64,000 nucleotides of DNA from Bromus sterilis (lineage: Eukaryota > Streptophyta > Magnoliopsida > Poales > Poaceae). The notes beneath the pieces were generated by a model. It did no database searches, had not been told where the DNA came from, and worked only from the letters and a program-made list of their open reading frames with translations. Where the stretch lies: contig OX465597.1 of the NCBI GenBank assembly GCA_950022295.1, forward strand, positions 191,579,016 to 191,643,015, given 5' to 3'. Below, in pieces: positions 35,601 to 47,022 of the stretch; the first letter of the stretch is position 1; the number at the start of each line of letters is the position of its first letter. Position numbers and translations under genes: made by a program.

Positions 35601-38600
35601 TAGCTGCTTATCCTTGCAAGGTGCACTATGTAAGGTATAGTAATCTGCACATCTAGTCAGTAATGAGAAAAAAAACCTCTTATCATGTAATAGGCCACAC
35701 AGTAGTTTTCCAGGTGAAGGATGTGCACTGTTAAGTTCATGGCAATTCATCCTCAACAAAAGCAGAACCTCCCACGTGAAGTGACCATACAATTTGCCAC
35801 TCAACTTGTAAAGAACCATACATAATAGCTGCAATTTGAAGGATTGCTGTTGCACAAGATTGCACAGATGGGGCTGCAGCAGAAGTTTGTGTGAATTTCA
35901 TTGCTTCAGAGAATGCTTTTCTGGACTTGTGAGCATCAGCAGAACTCTTGACCATCACAGCTGCAGAGCATTCGGGCAGAAGGCGCAAGTGCCACCGACA
36001 TTGGTGAGACCCCTAAGGAAAGATCCTTCCAGGAGTGCAGAAGAGAACTGTATGACTCGAGAACCAGGCAACCTTCCTTTGGTCTCTCGTGCAAGTATAG
36101 TTCAGCTGAGACCCAATGAATAGCAGCACAAAAGTATCAGAATCCAGACCAAATGTTTCGCGAGTTCCGCAATGCATGGGGAGCCATGCTAATTCATGAC
36201 CTGTTAGTTCACCACTTGTTGTAAACATTTGTAACTGCATATATATATAAATCATCCTTGTGACTGATGGGTGGGGACACTGCTGCACATCAACTCCTGC
36301 TGAAACAATATTCTCCTGTCAAAAAGAGGTGAAAACTGAAACCAAGCATTACGGAGCTCCATCGATACAACGAGAACTTCCCACAAATGCTCATACTGAA
36401 GAATTCCATAGCAGGTGGACCAGGAAGGTATTGTACTCTGGACCGGAAGTTGTTTGAGACAAATATCAAGGATCTATCGAGCACAGATAACTGTAACTGA
36501 GGCAATGCTCTCTCGACTCTTGTGACCATTAATTGCTTGCTGTGCTGGATCCCACGGCAATGCCAAAAATTCATAATGTATAACACACTGAGATATCATC
36601 ATGATATTCCACAACCTGATCTTGCTATCCCCTCGGTCCCTTGGCAATTGTACCAACTTGTGATCGGTATCAGGTACTAAAATAGTGATATAAACACTTA
36701 TATTTATTTACGGAGGGAGTATAACACTTGCCAATGTTACAGTCATCAAGGGTAGCTCCCAAGAAGGCCAAGGCTTCAGTTCTACCAGGATAATAAAGTA
36801 CCTCTGCAACTTCCCATGGAGATTAGCTAGCTTCACAGCAAACTCAAGTAATGGGAACGAAACTCTAGCCACTGAGTCAACATCTCGAATATTGAAGCAG
36901 CATCTGATAAGTGTCTTGCACTCTGTTTCAAAGTCATTCTCATTGTGAGTAGCAAACATCATGCAGCCAGTGTCAATAGCGTGGCAGTCAGAGCGAGCTT
37001 CATGTGCATAATCATCTTGGAACAGTAACTTCACTAGGCAAAATTTGAACCTTGAATTAATCAGTAGATAATCTCTAATAAGGTAAGGATTACCCGTTTC
37101 TCTGCTAGTTCTTTGGTGATATTGATGTTGCCGTCGATAGGGAACACGGCGCACACAGCCCAAGCAGTCGCGGCCACCGCGGAAGATTACACCACGTAGA
37201 CGTATTCCAAGCGGCCAGGCATAGCGTCACACGGAATCGCCTCTGTCGGCATTGTGGTCGAGACCTCCCGTTGTGCGGTTGATGGGCACCGGAGCAGCGA
37301 CATCAGTGGTGACAACATTGACGACCTCGGCGATTTCCACTGGTGCAGCGAGCTCAGGAATGATGTCGATGGTGGTCATGGATGAAGGTGCTGCTGCGGA
37401 CGAGGTGAGCGCAGACTCCTCGGACGCATCGCAGCTTGGGCTCCCGTCGAACAGGTGGTGGGAGGAGCAGCAAGGTAAACCTCGGGGATGAGCTGGAGTT
37501 CATCGCTGGGAGCAAGCGCCTCGTTGTGGGAAGAGCAGCCGACTCGGCGGGTGTGTCGTTGAATAAGTACACCGGGGCCAACTTGTCATTGTCCACCATT
37601 GTGACGATGGAGTAGATCGGTGGGATGAGGTCGACAGCGAGGAAACAGCTCCCATCGTAGATGGCTTGGCCTTCCAGAGCACCACGGACTCGGGCTGCCT
37701 TCTACCGAGAGCCAAACTGGACGTAGGCCTCCACGCCATACATCATGACTACGACTCGTTCAAACACGCACAACATTTCAGCATCACCGGACTGGTGGCA
37801 TAGCCGGGAAGCACCTCGATAGTCACGGCCTCAAGGACGCTGCTGATCCGGACGTGAAGAACACCCTCAGGGAACATGAGTTTGTGGCTTGGGGTTTTGC
37901 CAAAAAGGTTGCAACCAGTGGGTGAAGAACGAATTTTGGTGGCTAAGATCTATGGCTTTGAATACCAATTGTTAAGAAACTTGTACTCTAATCACTTAAG
38001 CATTACATCAGGGGAGTTTCAAGGGTCAGAAGTACAGAGAAGGAGAGCAGAAGGAAGATGAAGAATACAGGAGCCTAACTAGCCAAGCCTGGCCGAAGCC
38101 ATACGTTCCATCCCCTCGCTCGCGACCATCTTCTGCGTACTTGTAGTGGCTGCGTGTGGTAGTTCCGTGCAGACCCATGGCCCAACAACAGCCCATTGCC
38201 GGGAGGTCGCTGACAGCACGATATGATGCTAGAAGGAAAAAGGGGAAATATAAGGAGAAGTCGAAGCCACGAAAAGTGATAAATGATTATTGAAACTAAA
38301 GGATGTGGTAACATTCTGAGAGTTGATACTCGTGTTCCTCTGGTCAGCGATCGACAAGGGGCCTAGGCGTCCTCGCGGAGTTCCATCCCCTAGAATCTCC
38401 CACAAAGAGATCAGTAACCCATAATCGCTCACCTCTTCATCACCCACACGGGCGAAAGGATATGCAAGGTAAAATCAAAGAAAATTGAAGTTAAAAGAGA
38501 AAATGCGAAGAACACACACCAAAAGAAAATTACTAGATAGTTACTATTGGGCTCCTGGGTGGTCGATTGACCATTTTGGGTAACCTTAGGATGGAAGAGG

Positions 38601-40785
38601 ACGAGACCTCAGCCGGAGCGCGCTATGGCAGATGAAATCCTTGACCAAATTCACTCCGCCAGCTTGCCTCCCCCGCCTCCCTGGTAGATGTCGCCGCGAA
38701 GAGACAACAACTTGTTATCTGCCAGGGGCTCTGACAGCCAAAGGTCTGATCTCGATGGGCAGAAGTTAACGAAGGCAGAGTCGCTGAAAGTCCTCCGCAT
38801 AAATCCAACGCGACCGAGGCGCCCTTGGCTCTAATAGGAGTGAGGACCTGTAGCTGTGAGGGCGAACGACACAACAAGGGCCCAAAGAGCACCCTTGATC
38901 TATGGAAGACATGTGGAGGTAGTAACTTCAAAACAGCACCACATCCACCGACGCCCCACAGATGTGCGAAGACCGCAAGATACAAGGACTCCGGCGTCAG
39001 GCTCACCAGAACAATCCCATTGAAGAAAAGATGCCCTGCATGCAGATGGAAATAGGACTGAGGCCGTACCGGAACGCATCCGCCACCACCACCATCTCGT
39101 TATAAACGATGTGATGGAGGGCTCAACCTGAGGCAGGAGCATGGAAGATGAGATCATGTCCTCTAGTTACATCTTGTCGAGTCCCTAACTCGCAGAGTAT
39201 CCCCGACATTGTAATTATTTGTACTGACCACCGTTGTTAGGATCCTACAAAAAATTCTTCAACACCACCTATTTGTTTGTTACCAATGATTTATCCAGCA
39301 TTTGATTTACTTGCGGCTCACCAGGAAAGTACCTCCCACACCTGATACGACCACCGAAAAAACCCCAACATGCCTACTTAATTACCACCGAAGCTTACCC
39401 TTGCCTCCCACATGCCAAGGGAACCACCAAAGTAAACTGAGAGTAACACCTTCCTCAACAAAGGGCCAACAAACGATCAAGTGGAAGAAAGCTTTTGCTT
39501 TTATCTTCAGATCATATATATGTCTTCGTACCTATATATTGTTCAATTTTGGACATGATTCACTATTAAAAACTTGTTTTTATCGAAATATATCTGTCAA
39601 CGCATCCAATTTGTTGCCAGGATAGCCGGAACATATTGTCTGCAACGATTGGAGAAGTTAGTAAAAATTCCATAATTCAATTGTCTTGGTATAGGTGGGG
39701 ACATAAATTTTCTACTAGTCGGTGCATCTTTTTGTCTCTAGTTCAAAAGTAGCAAGCTATGTTTTGTAGACAAGGTACAATCAGATAGTGAAATTCATGA
39801 TAAAATAAGAATTGCCATCATAGGTCATGAAGGAGTTTGTAATGTTATGATTTTTTTTTCTTATTGAATGAGCCATACCTTTCTTGTCATGTAGTGCTTG
39901 CTATTTTGTTGTATCTAACCTTTCCGGCTTGCTTTGTTTACCATTTCTCCATAAGTCGATATTTTTGTCTTGTGCAGCATGGCAAACATGTGGAATTCTA
40001 TGCACCGTCATCATAAGAGCCAGTTTTTGATCATATCGGGGATCAGAGCTTTTGAGGTACCGGCTGTTCCAAGGGAGACAACTGATTTGCATTATAAGCA
40101 GACCTGTGACCTACGTGACATTGTCAGGGAATGGCATATGCAGTTTGAGAAACTTATGGACCATCAGAAAGGGTACATCAGAGCACTCAATGCATGGTTG
40201 AAGCTTAATCTCATCTCCATCGAGAGCAATCTAAAGGAGAAGGTATCCTCCCCCCCAAGGCAGGTGGAACCACCTATCAAGAATCTGCTATATTCCTGGC
40301 ACGACCACCTTGAGAGGCTTCCTGTCGAACTTGCCAAAACTGCCATTAAAAGCTTTACTGAAGTCATAAGCAATATTGTACTGCTTCAGGAAGAGGAAGT
40401 TAGCCTAAGGCGGAGGTGTGAGGAAACTCGCAGGGATCTTGATCGTAAGAGGGCACAATTCGAAGACTGGCATCGTAGGTACATGGAAAGAAAGGCATCC
40501 CAGGGTGAGGAAGCTAACCGCGATTCAGTCAATACTCCTAGCCTAAATCATGTCAACGAGAGGAAAATAGCCATTGAGGAAGTAGAGATAAGGCTGAGGG
40601 AAGAAGAGAGGCACCACCTGAGGCTTGCGAGGCAGGTGAGGGAAAAGACGCTTGCAAACCTCCGGATGCACCTGCCGGAGCTCTTCAGAAATATGGCTGA
40701 TTTTTCATTCTTCTGCCATGACATGTACAGTAGCTTGAGAAAATCTGCAGTGCTGCCAATGCCCAGAGACGAGCTTCGAGGTTGA
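26682..40785 (+). CDS. DUF630/DUF632 family protein (NRG2/APSR1-like), four exons
   Basis: Proposed exons: 26682-27873, 28442-28620, 31351-31574, 39978-40785; total 2403 bp, 800 aa, phases 1/0/2, all consistent. It starts MGCAQSKIDQEE: Gly2 and Cys3 suit N-myristoylation and palmitoylation. Residues 1-60 are DUF630 (VCRCRDRKRLM, FAAAHSAY). They are followed by Pro-rich stretches, an acidic Asp/Glu run (about 145-185), and DUF632 from about 345 (SASLLQIIAQLDDNFL) to about 650 (RHHKSQF, NAWLKLNL, YSWHDHLERLP). A coiled coil follows (about 660-770). The length is normal for the family. Members such as Arabidopsis NRG2 act in nitrate signalling; the role of this copy is inferred only. Intron 1 appears to use a GC donor (GAG|GCAAGT). 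Introns 2 and 3 are 2.7 and 8.4 kb and TE-filled. No frame break was seen. Confidence 0.9.
29050..30845 (-). mobile_element. 5'-truncated RTE-type LINE in intron 2
   Basis: Minus-strand RT pieces: RRMKGGKAMGPD (30816-30439 frame), VFVDLEKAYNKIPRN, GLHQGSALSPYLFAL and MLFADDVMLVDD (30226-29834), then the C-terminal YGAECWPTKRRHVQQL and RGRPNFTWEESVKRDL (29605-29221). The 3' end carries a (TTG/GTT)n tail, seen as AACAACAAC at 29055-29085. No endonuclease is present, so it is 5' truncated. Several frameshifts. Antisense to the host gene. Confidence 0.85.
30996..31385 (+). repeat. Tandem duplication of the intron 2 / exon 3 boundary
   Basis: Two diverged copies with a 195-bp period (about 30996-31190 and 31191-31385). 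Each ends with TGCCAAACCAG|GCAGGGGAACTTATG. The second copy holds the real acceptor (exon 3 from 31351). The first has the same acceptor at 31155/31156 but has lost one base in the following exon-like stretch, which leads to a TAG ten codons on. Confidence 0.85.
31652..31950. mobile_element. Stowaway-like MITE (299 bp) in intron 3
   Basis: Terminal inverted repeats CTCCCTCCGTCCCGGTTTATT and AATAAACCGGGACGGAGGGAG, flanked by TA at 31650-31651 and 31951-31952. Confidence 0.9.
31953..35220. other. Intron 3, proximal part: unassigned repeat-derived sequence
   Basis: No gene recognised. 32260-32570 resembles a retroelement 3' region on the minus strand by eye only. 33662-34610 might be an LTR (TG...CAACTATCA), but no TSD or partner was found. 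A local duplication lies at 33893-34017. Confidence 0.35.
33893..34017 (+). repeat. Short tandem duplication, 75-bp period
   Basis: GTCATCTGCTAAAACACTTG and the following about 30 bp (to GAACAAAA) occur at 33893 and again at 33968. Confidence 0.9.
35228..38250 (-). mobile_element. Decayed LTR retrotransposon in intron 3
   Basis: Two diverged direct repeats (about 35228-35470 and 37972-38220; shared CTAACTAGCCAAGCCTGGCC and TCCATCCCCTCGCTCG) flank about 2.5 kb. Left of the second repeat the minus strand reads AATTGGTATTCAAAGCC, a decayed tRNA-Met PBS (TGGTATCAGAGCC), as expected for a minus-strand element. Inside, the minus-strand frame near 37740-37500 reads ALEGQAIYDGSCFLAVDL and DNDKLAPVYLF, which looks like an RRM-fold gag seen in some grass elements. 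No pol was recognised, so it may be non-autonomous or deleted. Confidence 0.5.
36670..36720. mobile_element. Half of a Stowaway MITE
   Basis: ATAGTGATATAAACACTTATATTT then ACGGAGGGAGTA at 36709-36720: the right half of a Stowaway-type element. The left half is missing. Confidence 0.55.
38251..39977. other. Intron 3, distal part
   Basis: The minus-strand open frame at 38623-39006 is not recognised as a protein. The last 350 bp are T-rich intron with a good acceptor (TTGTGCAG|CATGGC) at 39977/39978. Confidence 0.5.
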
Positions 40786-42010
40786 TGCCATGTGTGTGTT
40801 TTTTTTATGCGTGTTAGTGTTACTATAATTGACCTGCCAGCAGCGACAGTGTCACACCTGCACCCTGATGTATGCAAATCGACTCTTCGTGTGTGGGCTG
40901 GTGCAGTATGTGGCCCAGGGCTTTGTGTGTGTGTGGAGGATGGTACTTAACATTGAACCCCTGTACTGCCGATTGAGGGCATGAATCATGTTGCCTTACC
41001 TCTTAGACGAAAATTTTGGATATATGCCTTCACAGATTGTCTTAGCAAAATAGAAATCTCTACTCTTATATACTATTAAAAGAGCAAACATAAGTTACCT
41101 TACAGCCACCCAACAAAACGTACACAGGACAACCAACAACGTCCGATCAACTCAACTAACCGACATCCTACATCTGAGGTTGCTCCAATGGTCTGCCACA
41201 AAGATGAATGACTCAGATGTAATGTTTGGTCCCTAGACTGCTCTGTTCAGATCCAGCCCTGCGAGATAATCTAGGAGAAACTATCGCTACTTTTTAAACA
41301 AAACAACACCACCCCATTTGACCCTGTACCGCCGCTCCTTGCGTTGCCGTCCCCCTCCTTGTGCATGCAATACTGACCCTTTTGACACAAGAAAGATCGC
41401 CACCACACTAGGAGAGTCCATCGCACGTCCGTCCTTTGTCTAGACACACCTGCCTCTATGCATCTCAACGCGACGCCCTACAGTGGTACTCCCACGCGAG
41501 CGCCCTGTTGTTGCATCGCCGAGCCGCAGTCTCACGCGGGCGCAAAGCCACCACATTATCAACCCCGTAAAATAAAAAGCCACCACATCATCGAGCTGCA
41601 CCCCTGATGCCTTCCCAACAGGAGGTCACCGCCTAATATGTAAATTACTAATTGAAGTAGCTTCACCAAACTACAGGAATCCAATGGCCAATAGCTCATG
41701 TAGGCATGTACGCTTGTAGTCTGGCTGGCTCCTACTGTTTTGGCTCATGATCTGAATGTGCGCACATGCGTGTTATGCACAAGGGCGTCCTTTGCTGTTG
41801 CCGTTTGGCGGCCGCCTCTTGTGCATGTATGTATTTTCCATCGCCGCTGCCCGCTGGCTATCGATCTCGTCATGACGATGCCATCAATTGATTTACATTC
41901 CACTTTTTGATGTGAAACACATGCTGATTTAGTGCTTTTAGATCAAAGCACGGCTAAACATGGGGAGATTTTTTTTGCCTGGCACTCATGTATGTCTGTA
42001 TTTACCTTGA
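40786..42010. other. 3' UTR and downstream flank of the host gene
   Basis: The 3' UTR starts after TGA at 40783-40785; a poly(A) site cannot be placed. From about 41054 TCTCTACTCTTATATACTATTAAAAGAG resembles a Helitron-type 5' end, but no CTRR terminus with hairpin was found. No other gene is seen. Confidence 0.4.
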
Positions 42011-44800
42011 TTTGTTTTTTTGGACAAAGAGATTTTATTAAGATTAGCAGCATTTTACAGAAAGTAGCGTGAAAGGAGTCTCTGCATGACAAAGACCAAC
42101 ATCCTCACAAAGACATCTGATAGCTACAGATCCAGAGTTAATCCTTGTAGCTAGCCTTGCTAAATGGTGAGCTTTAACATTCAAGCTCCCGGAGATATGG
42201 TTGACCCTGCCAGCTTGGAAAAAAGACGATGCTTGGATGGATGCCAACTGTGGCTTGATTTCTCAATGGCTTGGAGTAGATAAGATGTTGGTAGAAGTCG
42301 CTTTAGCTAAGACACTGTAATCTGTGAAGTACTACGGCTCTTGAATCTAAATAAAGACAGCCAGTTTCTTAGCAAGAACAAGAGCAAGAGCTTCATCCTG
42401 AAGAGGAGAGGCTGCAGGAGGGGACTTGGCAGCAATATGCAATTGCTTGAAGTGTTGGTTATTATCAACATAAATATAAATCCCAATCCCAACAGGAGCT
42501 TGTTCAGCATTTCCGTCAATCTTCCATGCGGTGTCGCAAAAAATGGAGCAACCTGCAAGTAAAAAGTGAACTTGTGTTGTTGTAATGGTAGGAAAACAAT
42601 GCTTCAATTGATCTTCACACAACTAAGAGTGGTCTACATGAGGTCTCCTTGTAGTGTACTTCCTTGCAAGATAGCGTTAAAGAGAACAAACACTTGGTTA
42701 GGATTCCGATTTTTTCTAGCAAAATGAGTATCATTTATGACTTTCCAAAGCCACCACAAGAAACTATACAGTTTTTTAATATTTATCTATTGGTGGCCAG
42801 AAGAAACCAAAAATTGAATCATGTCAGGAACAGAGTTGTGAGCAGTAGCAATCGACTCTATTTTAATGAACCATGGATTGCAATACCAATCAACGTTAGA
42901 AAATGGACAAAAAAAGAGGATGTGCATCTCATCTTAAAGACTCCCATACCTAGAGCAATGTTCATCTCTATGTTTGGAAATCTTACTAGCTCTCCTACCT
43001 GTGCGGAGAGCCTTACGAAGAAGTCTCCACGCAAAGGTTTGGACACGAGGCACCATCTCTTTTCCTTTCCAAACCGGATTGAACAGAGAAATAACTTGGT
43101 GTGAAACAACCCTAGGTTGCTGATTTGAAGGGAGAGTAAGGTTGTTGAAGCAGTGCTTGTAGGCACTCTTGGAGGAGCAAATCACTGCAGGGGTTAGTTT
43201 CCAAACTAAAGTGTCTTGCTCCTTTGCATGAATGATAGGAGTTTGAAGAATTTCATTGGCAGTTGTAGGATTAAAAAGAGAGCGAACTAAAGTTTCATTC
43301 CAAGCTTTCTGGTTTGGGTGCCAAAGATCGTGAACAACAACGGGATACAGAAAAGGAGAAGGTTGAATAATTAGATTATCATAAATGGCTTCCCAGCCCT
43401 TAAACCAATGAGAGCTCCAAATAGCACAACTACCATCAAAGATTTGATAAAAGGAACTAGATATTAAGAGAGGACGTACCTTAAGAATAGCTGTCCAGAA
43501 TGCAGTTTTGGGCCTGTTCGATTTAGCTCTCCAAATTTAAGTGTCATCATGGTATTTTGATTTTAAGATCCGCGCAAGCTGGAAATCAGGCTCCTTCCCC
43601 AACCTCTATGCCGTAGAGAGAATAAGCCCCTGGTTGATCGCCTGCAAGTTTCGTATGCCAAGACCGCCTAATTTTTTTTCTATGAGACCGCCAAATTTTT
43701 TCTACACAAATGTGAGTCCATGCCCTAAGGCACAAGCATTTAGTGGAGGGCTCTTTTTTCACACTTGTCCACTACAAAATTCTAATAATGGCCGTTATCC
43801 TTGTAAGATTTTTTTTTGAGAAAAAAATATTGGACATATAGTAGACAGGTATAGATGAAAGGACATACTTTATAAGAGTAAGTCTAGCTGCATAGGACAG
43901 TCTATTAGCTTTATAAGCACTCAATTTTGATCTGAATTTAATGTAAACAAAATTGTAAGCTGCAGATCTAACCTTGGAAGGAAGAATGAGTGGATGTCCC
44001 AAATGAATGGTGTTGTTGTCTATATCTTCTACCTGAAAGATTTGCTTGATATCCAGTTTAACCTACAAGTTAGCATTTTTCTAGACATAATAGGAGATTT
44101 ATTCCAATTTGGTACTTGCCTAGAATCGTGGCAAAACTTATCTATGATATGAGCAATGGTGATAGGTTCCTGCATGTAAGCTTTGCAGCAAACGAGCAAG
44201 TCATCGACAAACATCAAGGAGTGAATCGAAGGACAATTTGGTCCAAGAGAAATACCTGATAGGTGATTGGCACTCATAGCATCCTGTAGAGCTATTGAAA
44301 GTTCATTTACTACAAGGACAAAAAGATATGCTGAAAGGGGACAACCCTGTCGAATGCCTCTGCTACTCTTAAAATGAGCAAAGGATTGACCATTAATGAT
44401 AACAGAGAAAATCGGCGAAGAGATGCAAGCATGAATCAGATTTATGAAATGGTGATGAAGACCTTTACGAGCTAGAGATGAATCAATAAAATGACACTCA
44501 ATTCTATCAAAAGCTTTAGCCAAATAATTTTGATCATAAATTCATGTCTATTCCAAGTAGAAAGGGAGAACGAGTGGGTTATTTCTTGAGCCACAATAAT
44601 ATTATTACTAATATGCCTATCTTCAATGAAAGCCTGTTGCGATGGGTGAATGTAGTTCGGCAAATGCTCTTTTAATCGATTAGCCAAAGTTTTTGCAATG
44701 ATCTTATAGATGACGTTACACAAAATAATAGGGAGAAAATCAAAAGGATAATTACACATGTTTTTTGTGAAATAAGAGCTATATAGGTGTCATTGATATT
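42011..44800 (-). mobile_element. Decayed L1-type LINE, 5' truncated
   Basis: Minus-strand order: RT N-terminal part (ISLCNVIYKIIAKTLANRL near 44730, QAFIEDRHISNNII), RT core (SSRGIRQGCPLSAYLF and FVDDLLVC, 44523-44029), linker (YKANRLSYAARLTLIK, 44002-43772), zf-RVT domain (VQTFAWRLLRKAL, near 43050), and RNase H-like GIGIYI and DEALALVLAKKL (42622-42347). The 3' end is A-rich near 42015. Several frameshifts and stops. No endonuclease domain remains. Confidence 0.85.
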
Positions 44801-44809
44801 TTTCATGCC

Positions 44810-45609
44810 ACTCCATCTCCCCCCGCAGAGATTATGCAAAGAAAGGACATTTTCCTGACGTTGATAATACCAGGGCCCAAATATCCGGGGAAGAATATGG
44901 ATGTATCCATGCAGGCGCTTAAGGATGAATTGAAACAAGCTTGGGATTAAGGGTTCAAGACATACGATGCAGCTAGCAAAAAAACTTTCACAATTCATGT
45001 TCGGTACCAGTACTCGATGCATGACCTACCGACGTATGTGCTTTTCTCTGGCTTTTGTGTTCATGGAAGGTTCCCATGCCCAACATGGAAGGCAGCTCTC
45101 TAGTTTCATTGGCTGAAGGCGGGTGGAAAGTATTCTTGCTTCGACTAGAATAGACAGTTTCTGCCTCCTAAACATCCTTTCAGAAAAGACAAGAAGAACT
45201 TCATCAAAGGCAAACTTGTCAAAAACATGGCAACACCTACGATGACGGGCGAACATGTCCTGGCTTGGTTGAACTCTCTCGAGCCAGATCCATGATGTCC
45301 CGGGTATTTCAAGGGATATAATTCTGAAGGCGCTTGAACGCACAATACTTGCTCGTGGGATCTCCAGTATTTCAAAGACCTCGAACTTCCACACAACATT
45401 GACGTGATGCACATTGAAAAGAATATCGGCGAGGCCCTTTTTGATACATATTTAGGCATAGATAGGAAGTCAAAGGATATTCCTAAAGCTAGAATGGATC
45501 AGGAGACTCTATATTATAGACCCTTACAGAACATATGAACCGAAAGAAAAGAAGAATGGGTCGAAGCCAAAGGCCTGGTTCAATCTTGAAAGGGGACATA
45601 TGAGGGAAA
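44810..45609 (+). pseudogene. CACTA TNP2-type transposase fragment
   Basis: The plus strand encodes, with several stops, LTLIIPGPKYPGKNMDVSMQ, LKDELKQAW, DLPTYVLFSGF, ELPHNIDVMHIEKNIGEAL and DTYLGIDRKSKDIPKARMD, the classical TNP2 signature blocks in order. Truncated on the left by the LINE and on the right by the LTR at 45610. The transposase of an En/Spm element; dead. Confidence 0.85.
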
Positions 45610-46930
45610 TGTTGGATATTGCTCTAGAGGCAAATAGTAATACTCCCTACCTTCCTTGATATAAGGTGCCTAAGCTTTTTGCATGAATATTAACGCATAT
45701 GTATAATGCTACAATTGGACTGATCTTTTCCTAGAAAAAATCAGGAGAAAACAATTCGAATCAGCCAATAATAGTGAAGAGATTCTCCATTCTATCTCTT
45801 TCCATAGGTATATTTCCTAGATGGGTGGTATAATACCAATATGCCATGTCTTTTGGATTTTTTCTCAAAACCTTAGGCACCTTATATCAAGGAACGGAGG
45901 GAGTACATGATTATTGTAATATATCTAAACAAGATCATAACTATTTTCATACTATGCTAGAATTGTATTAGTGAAACAATGATACACGTGTGGTATAGAA
46001 ACAAACCAAAGTTCTTAGTTAGCCTCTCATGATAACTAGTTCATGTGTCAACTGATGATCAGGGTTTCACGATCATGGACAATAAAGTCAATTGACGATG
46101 AGGTCACTTTATTATATGAATGATGTGATGAACATTACCCAACGCAAGCATTGCAACATGATCAAGTCATGGAAGTTCATTGTTGTAATTAAAGAACGTG
46201 CTAGCATGTTCCCTAGACCGTGAGATCACATATAATTGATATCTCCGGAGGATGCTTTGAGTGTATCAACCGTCACACTGTAATCGGGTGGCCATAAAGG
46301 TGCATCTTGGGTATTCCAAAGGGATATGTTGAGGAGTATTGAATAACGAGCGGGATTTGTCAATCCACATGATGGATAGATACTCAGGGCGCACTCGGTG
46401 AGATTACATCTATAAAGCTGTGAAGCATGTGACTAGGGAATATCACAGAATGAGTACAGAAGATTTGTTAGCAACGAGAGTGAACTAGGAATCATGATGC
46501 TGAAGATCGAATCTCGGACAAATCTAGTATTACATGACAAAGGGAATGGAATACAACGTGTATGGTTCAATCGGATTATATCAGGAATGCACAAGGGTCA
46601 TTATGGGCATCTAGGTCCCTCTGATGTTCGTTGATCTGAGACAAGTCTTGGATCATGACTGCAGTGTTTATTGACCAAAGGGTAACACACTTAAGGGCTC
46701 AATGATCACTGGAGACCGTTTCAAAACTATCAGAGTTACCGGAGAGAGAGAGAGAGAGGAACAAACCAAAAAAGTTCCGTGTTGGTCCGAAGGACGTTCG
46801 CAGTGATCTGGAAGAACTTCCACTATTAATTAAGTGAATTAATAATTCATAACATTTTATTTCATATTGAAAAGTGCAATGGTCCTTATTTATGAAAGAA
46901 GTCCATTCGGGAAAATAAGAAAGGGAAAAA
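45610..46930 (+). mobile_element. Decayed BARE/Angela-type copia LTR
   Basis: Starts TGTTGGATATTGCTCTAGAGGC, a decayed form of the TGTTGGAAATATGCCCTAGAGGC start of BARE-1/WIS/Angela. Order-conserved blocks follow (ACACGTGTGG, TAGCCTCTCATGATAACTAG, ATGATGTGATGAACA, AAGGTGCATCTTGGG). The right end is unclear, about 46930-47022. A Stowaway MITE lies 33 bp from its start. Confidence 0.65.
45643..45903. mobile_element. Stowaway-like MITE (261 bp)
   Basis: Ends CTCCCTACCTTCCTTGATATAAGG and TTATATCAAGGAACGGAGGGAG, flanked by TA at 45641-45642 and 45904-45905. Confidence 0.88.
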
Positions 46931-47022
46931 GGAAAAAGGAAAAAATGGGGAGGGGTGGCGCCATGGGCCTTGGGCGATATAGGGCAAGCCTAGGGTTTGG
47001 CCCAATCTTCACAATTTGGAGG

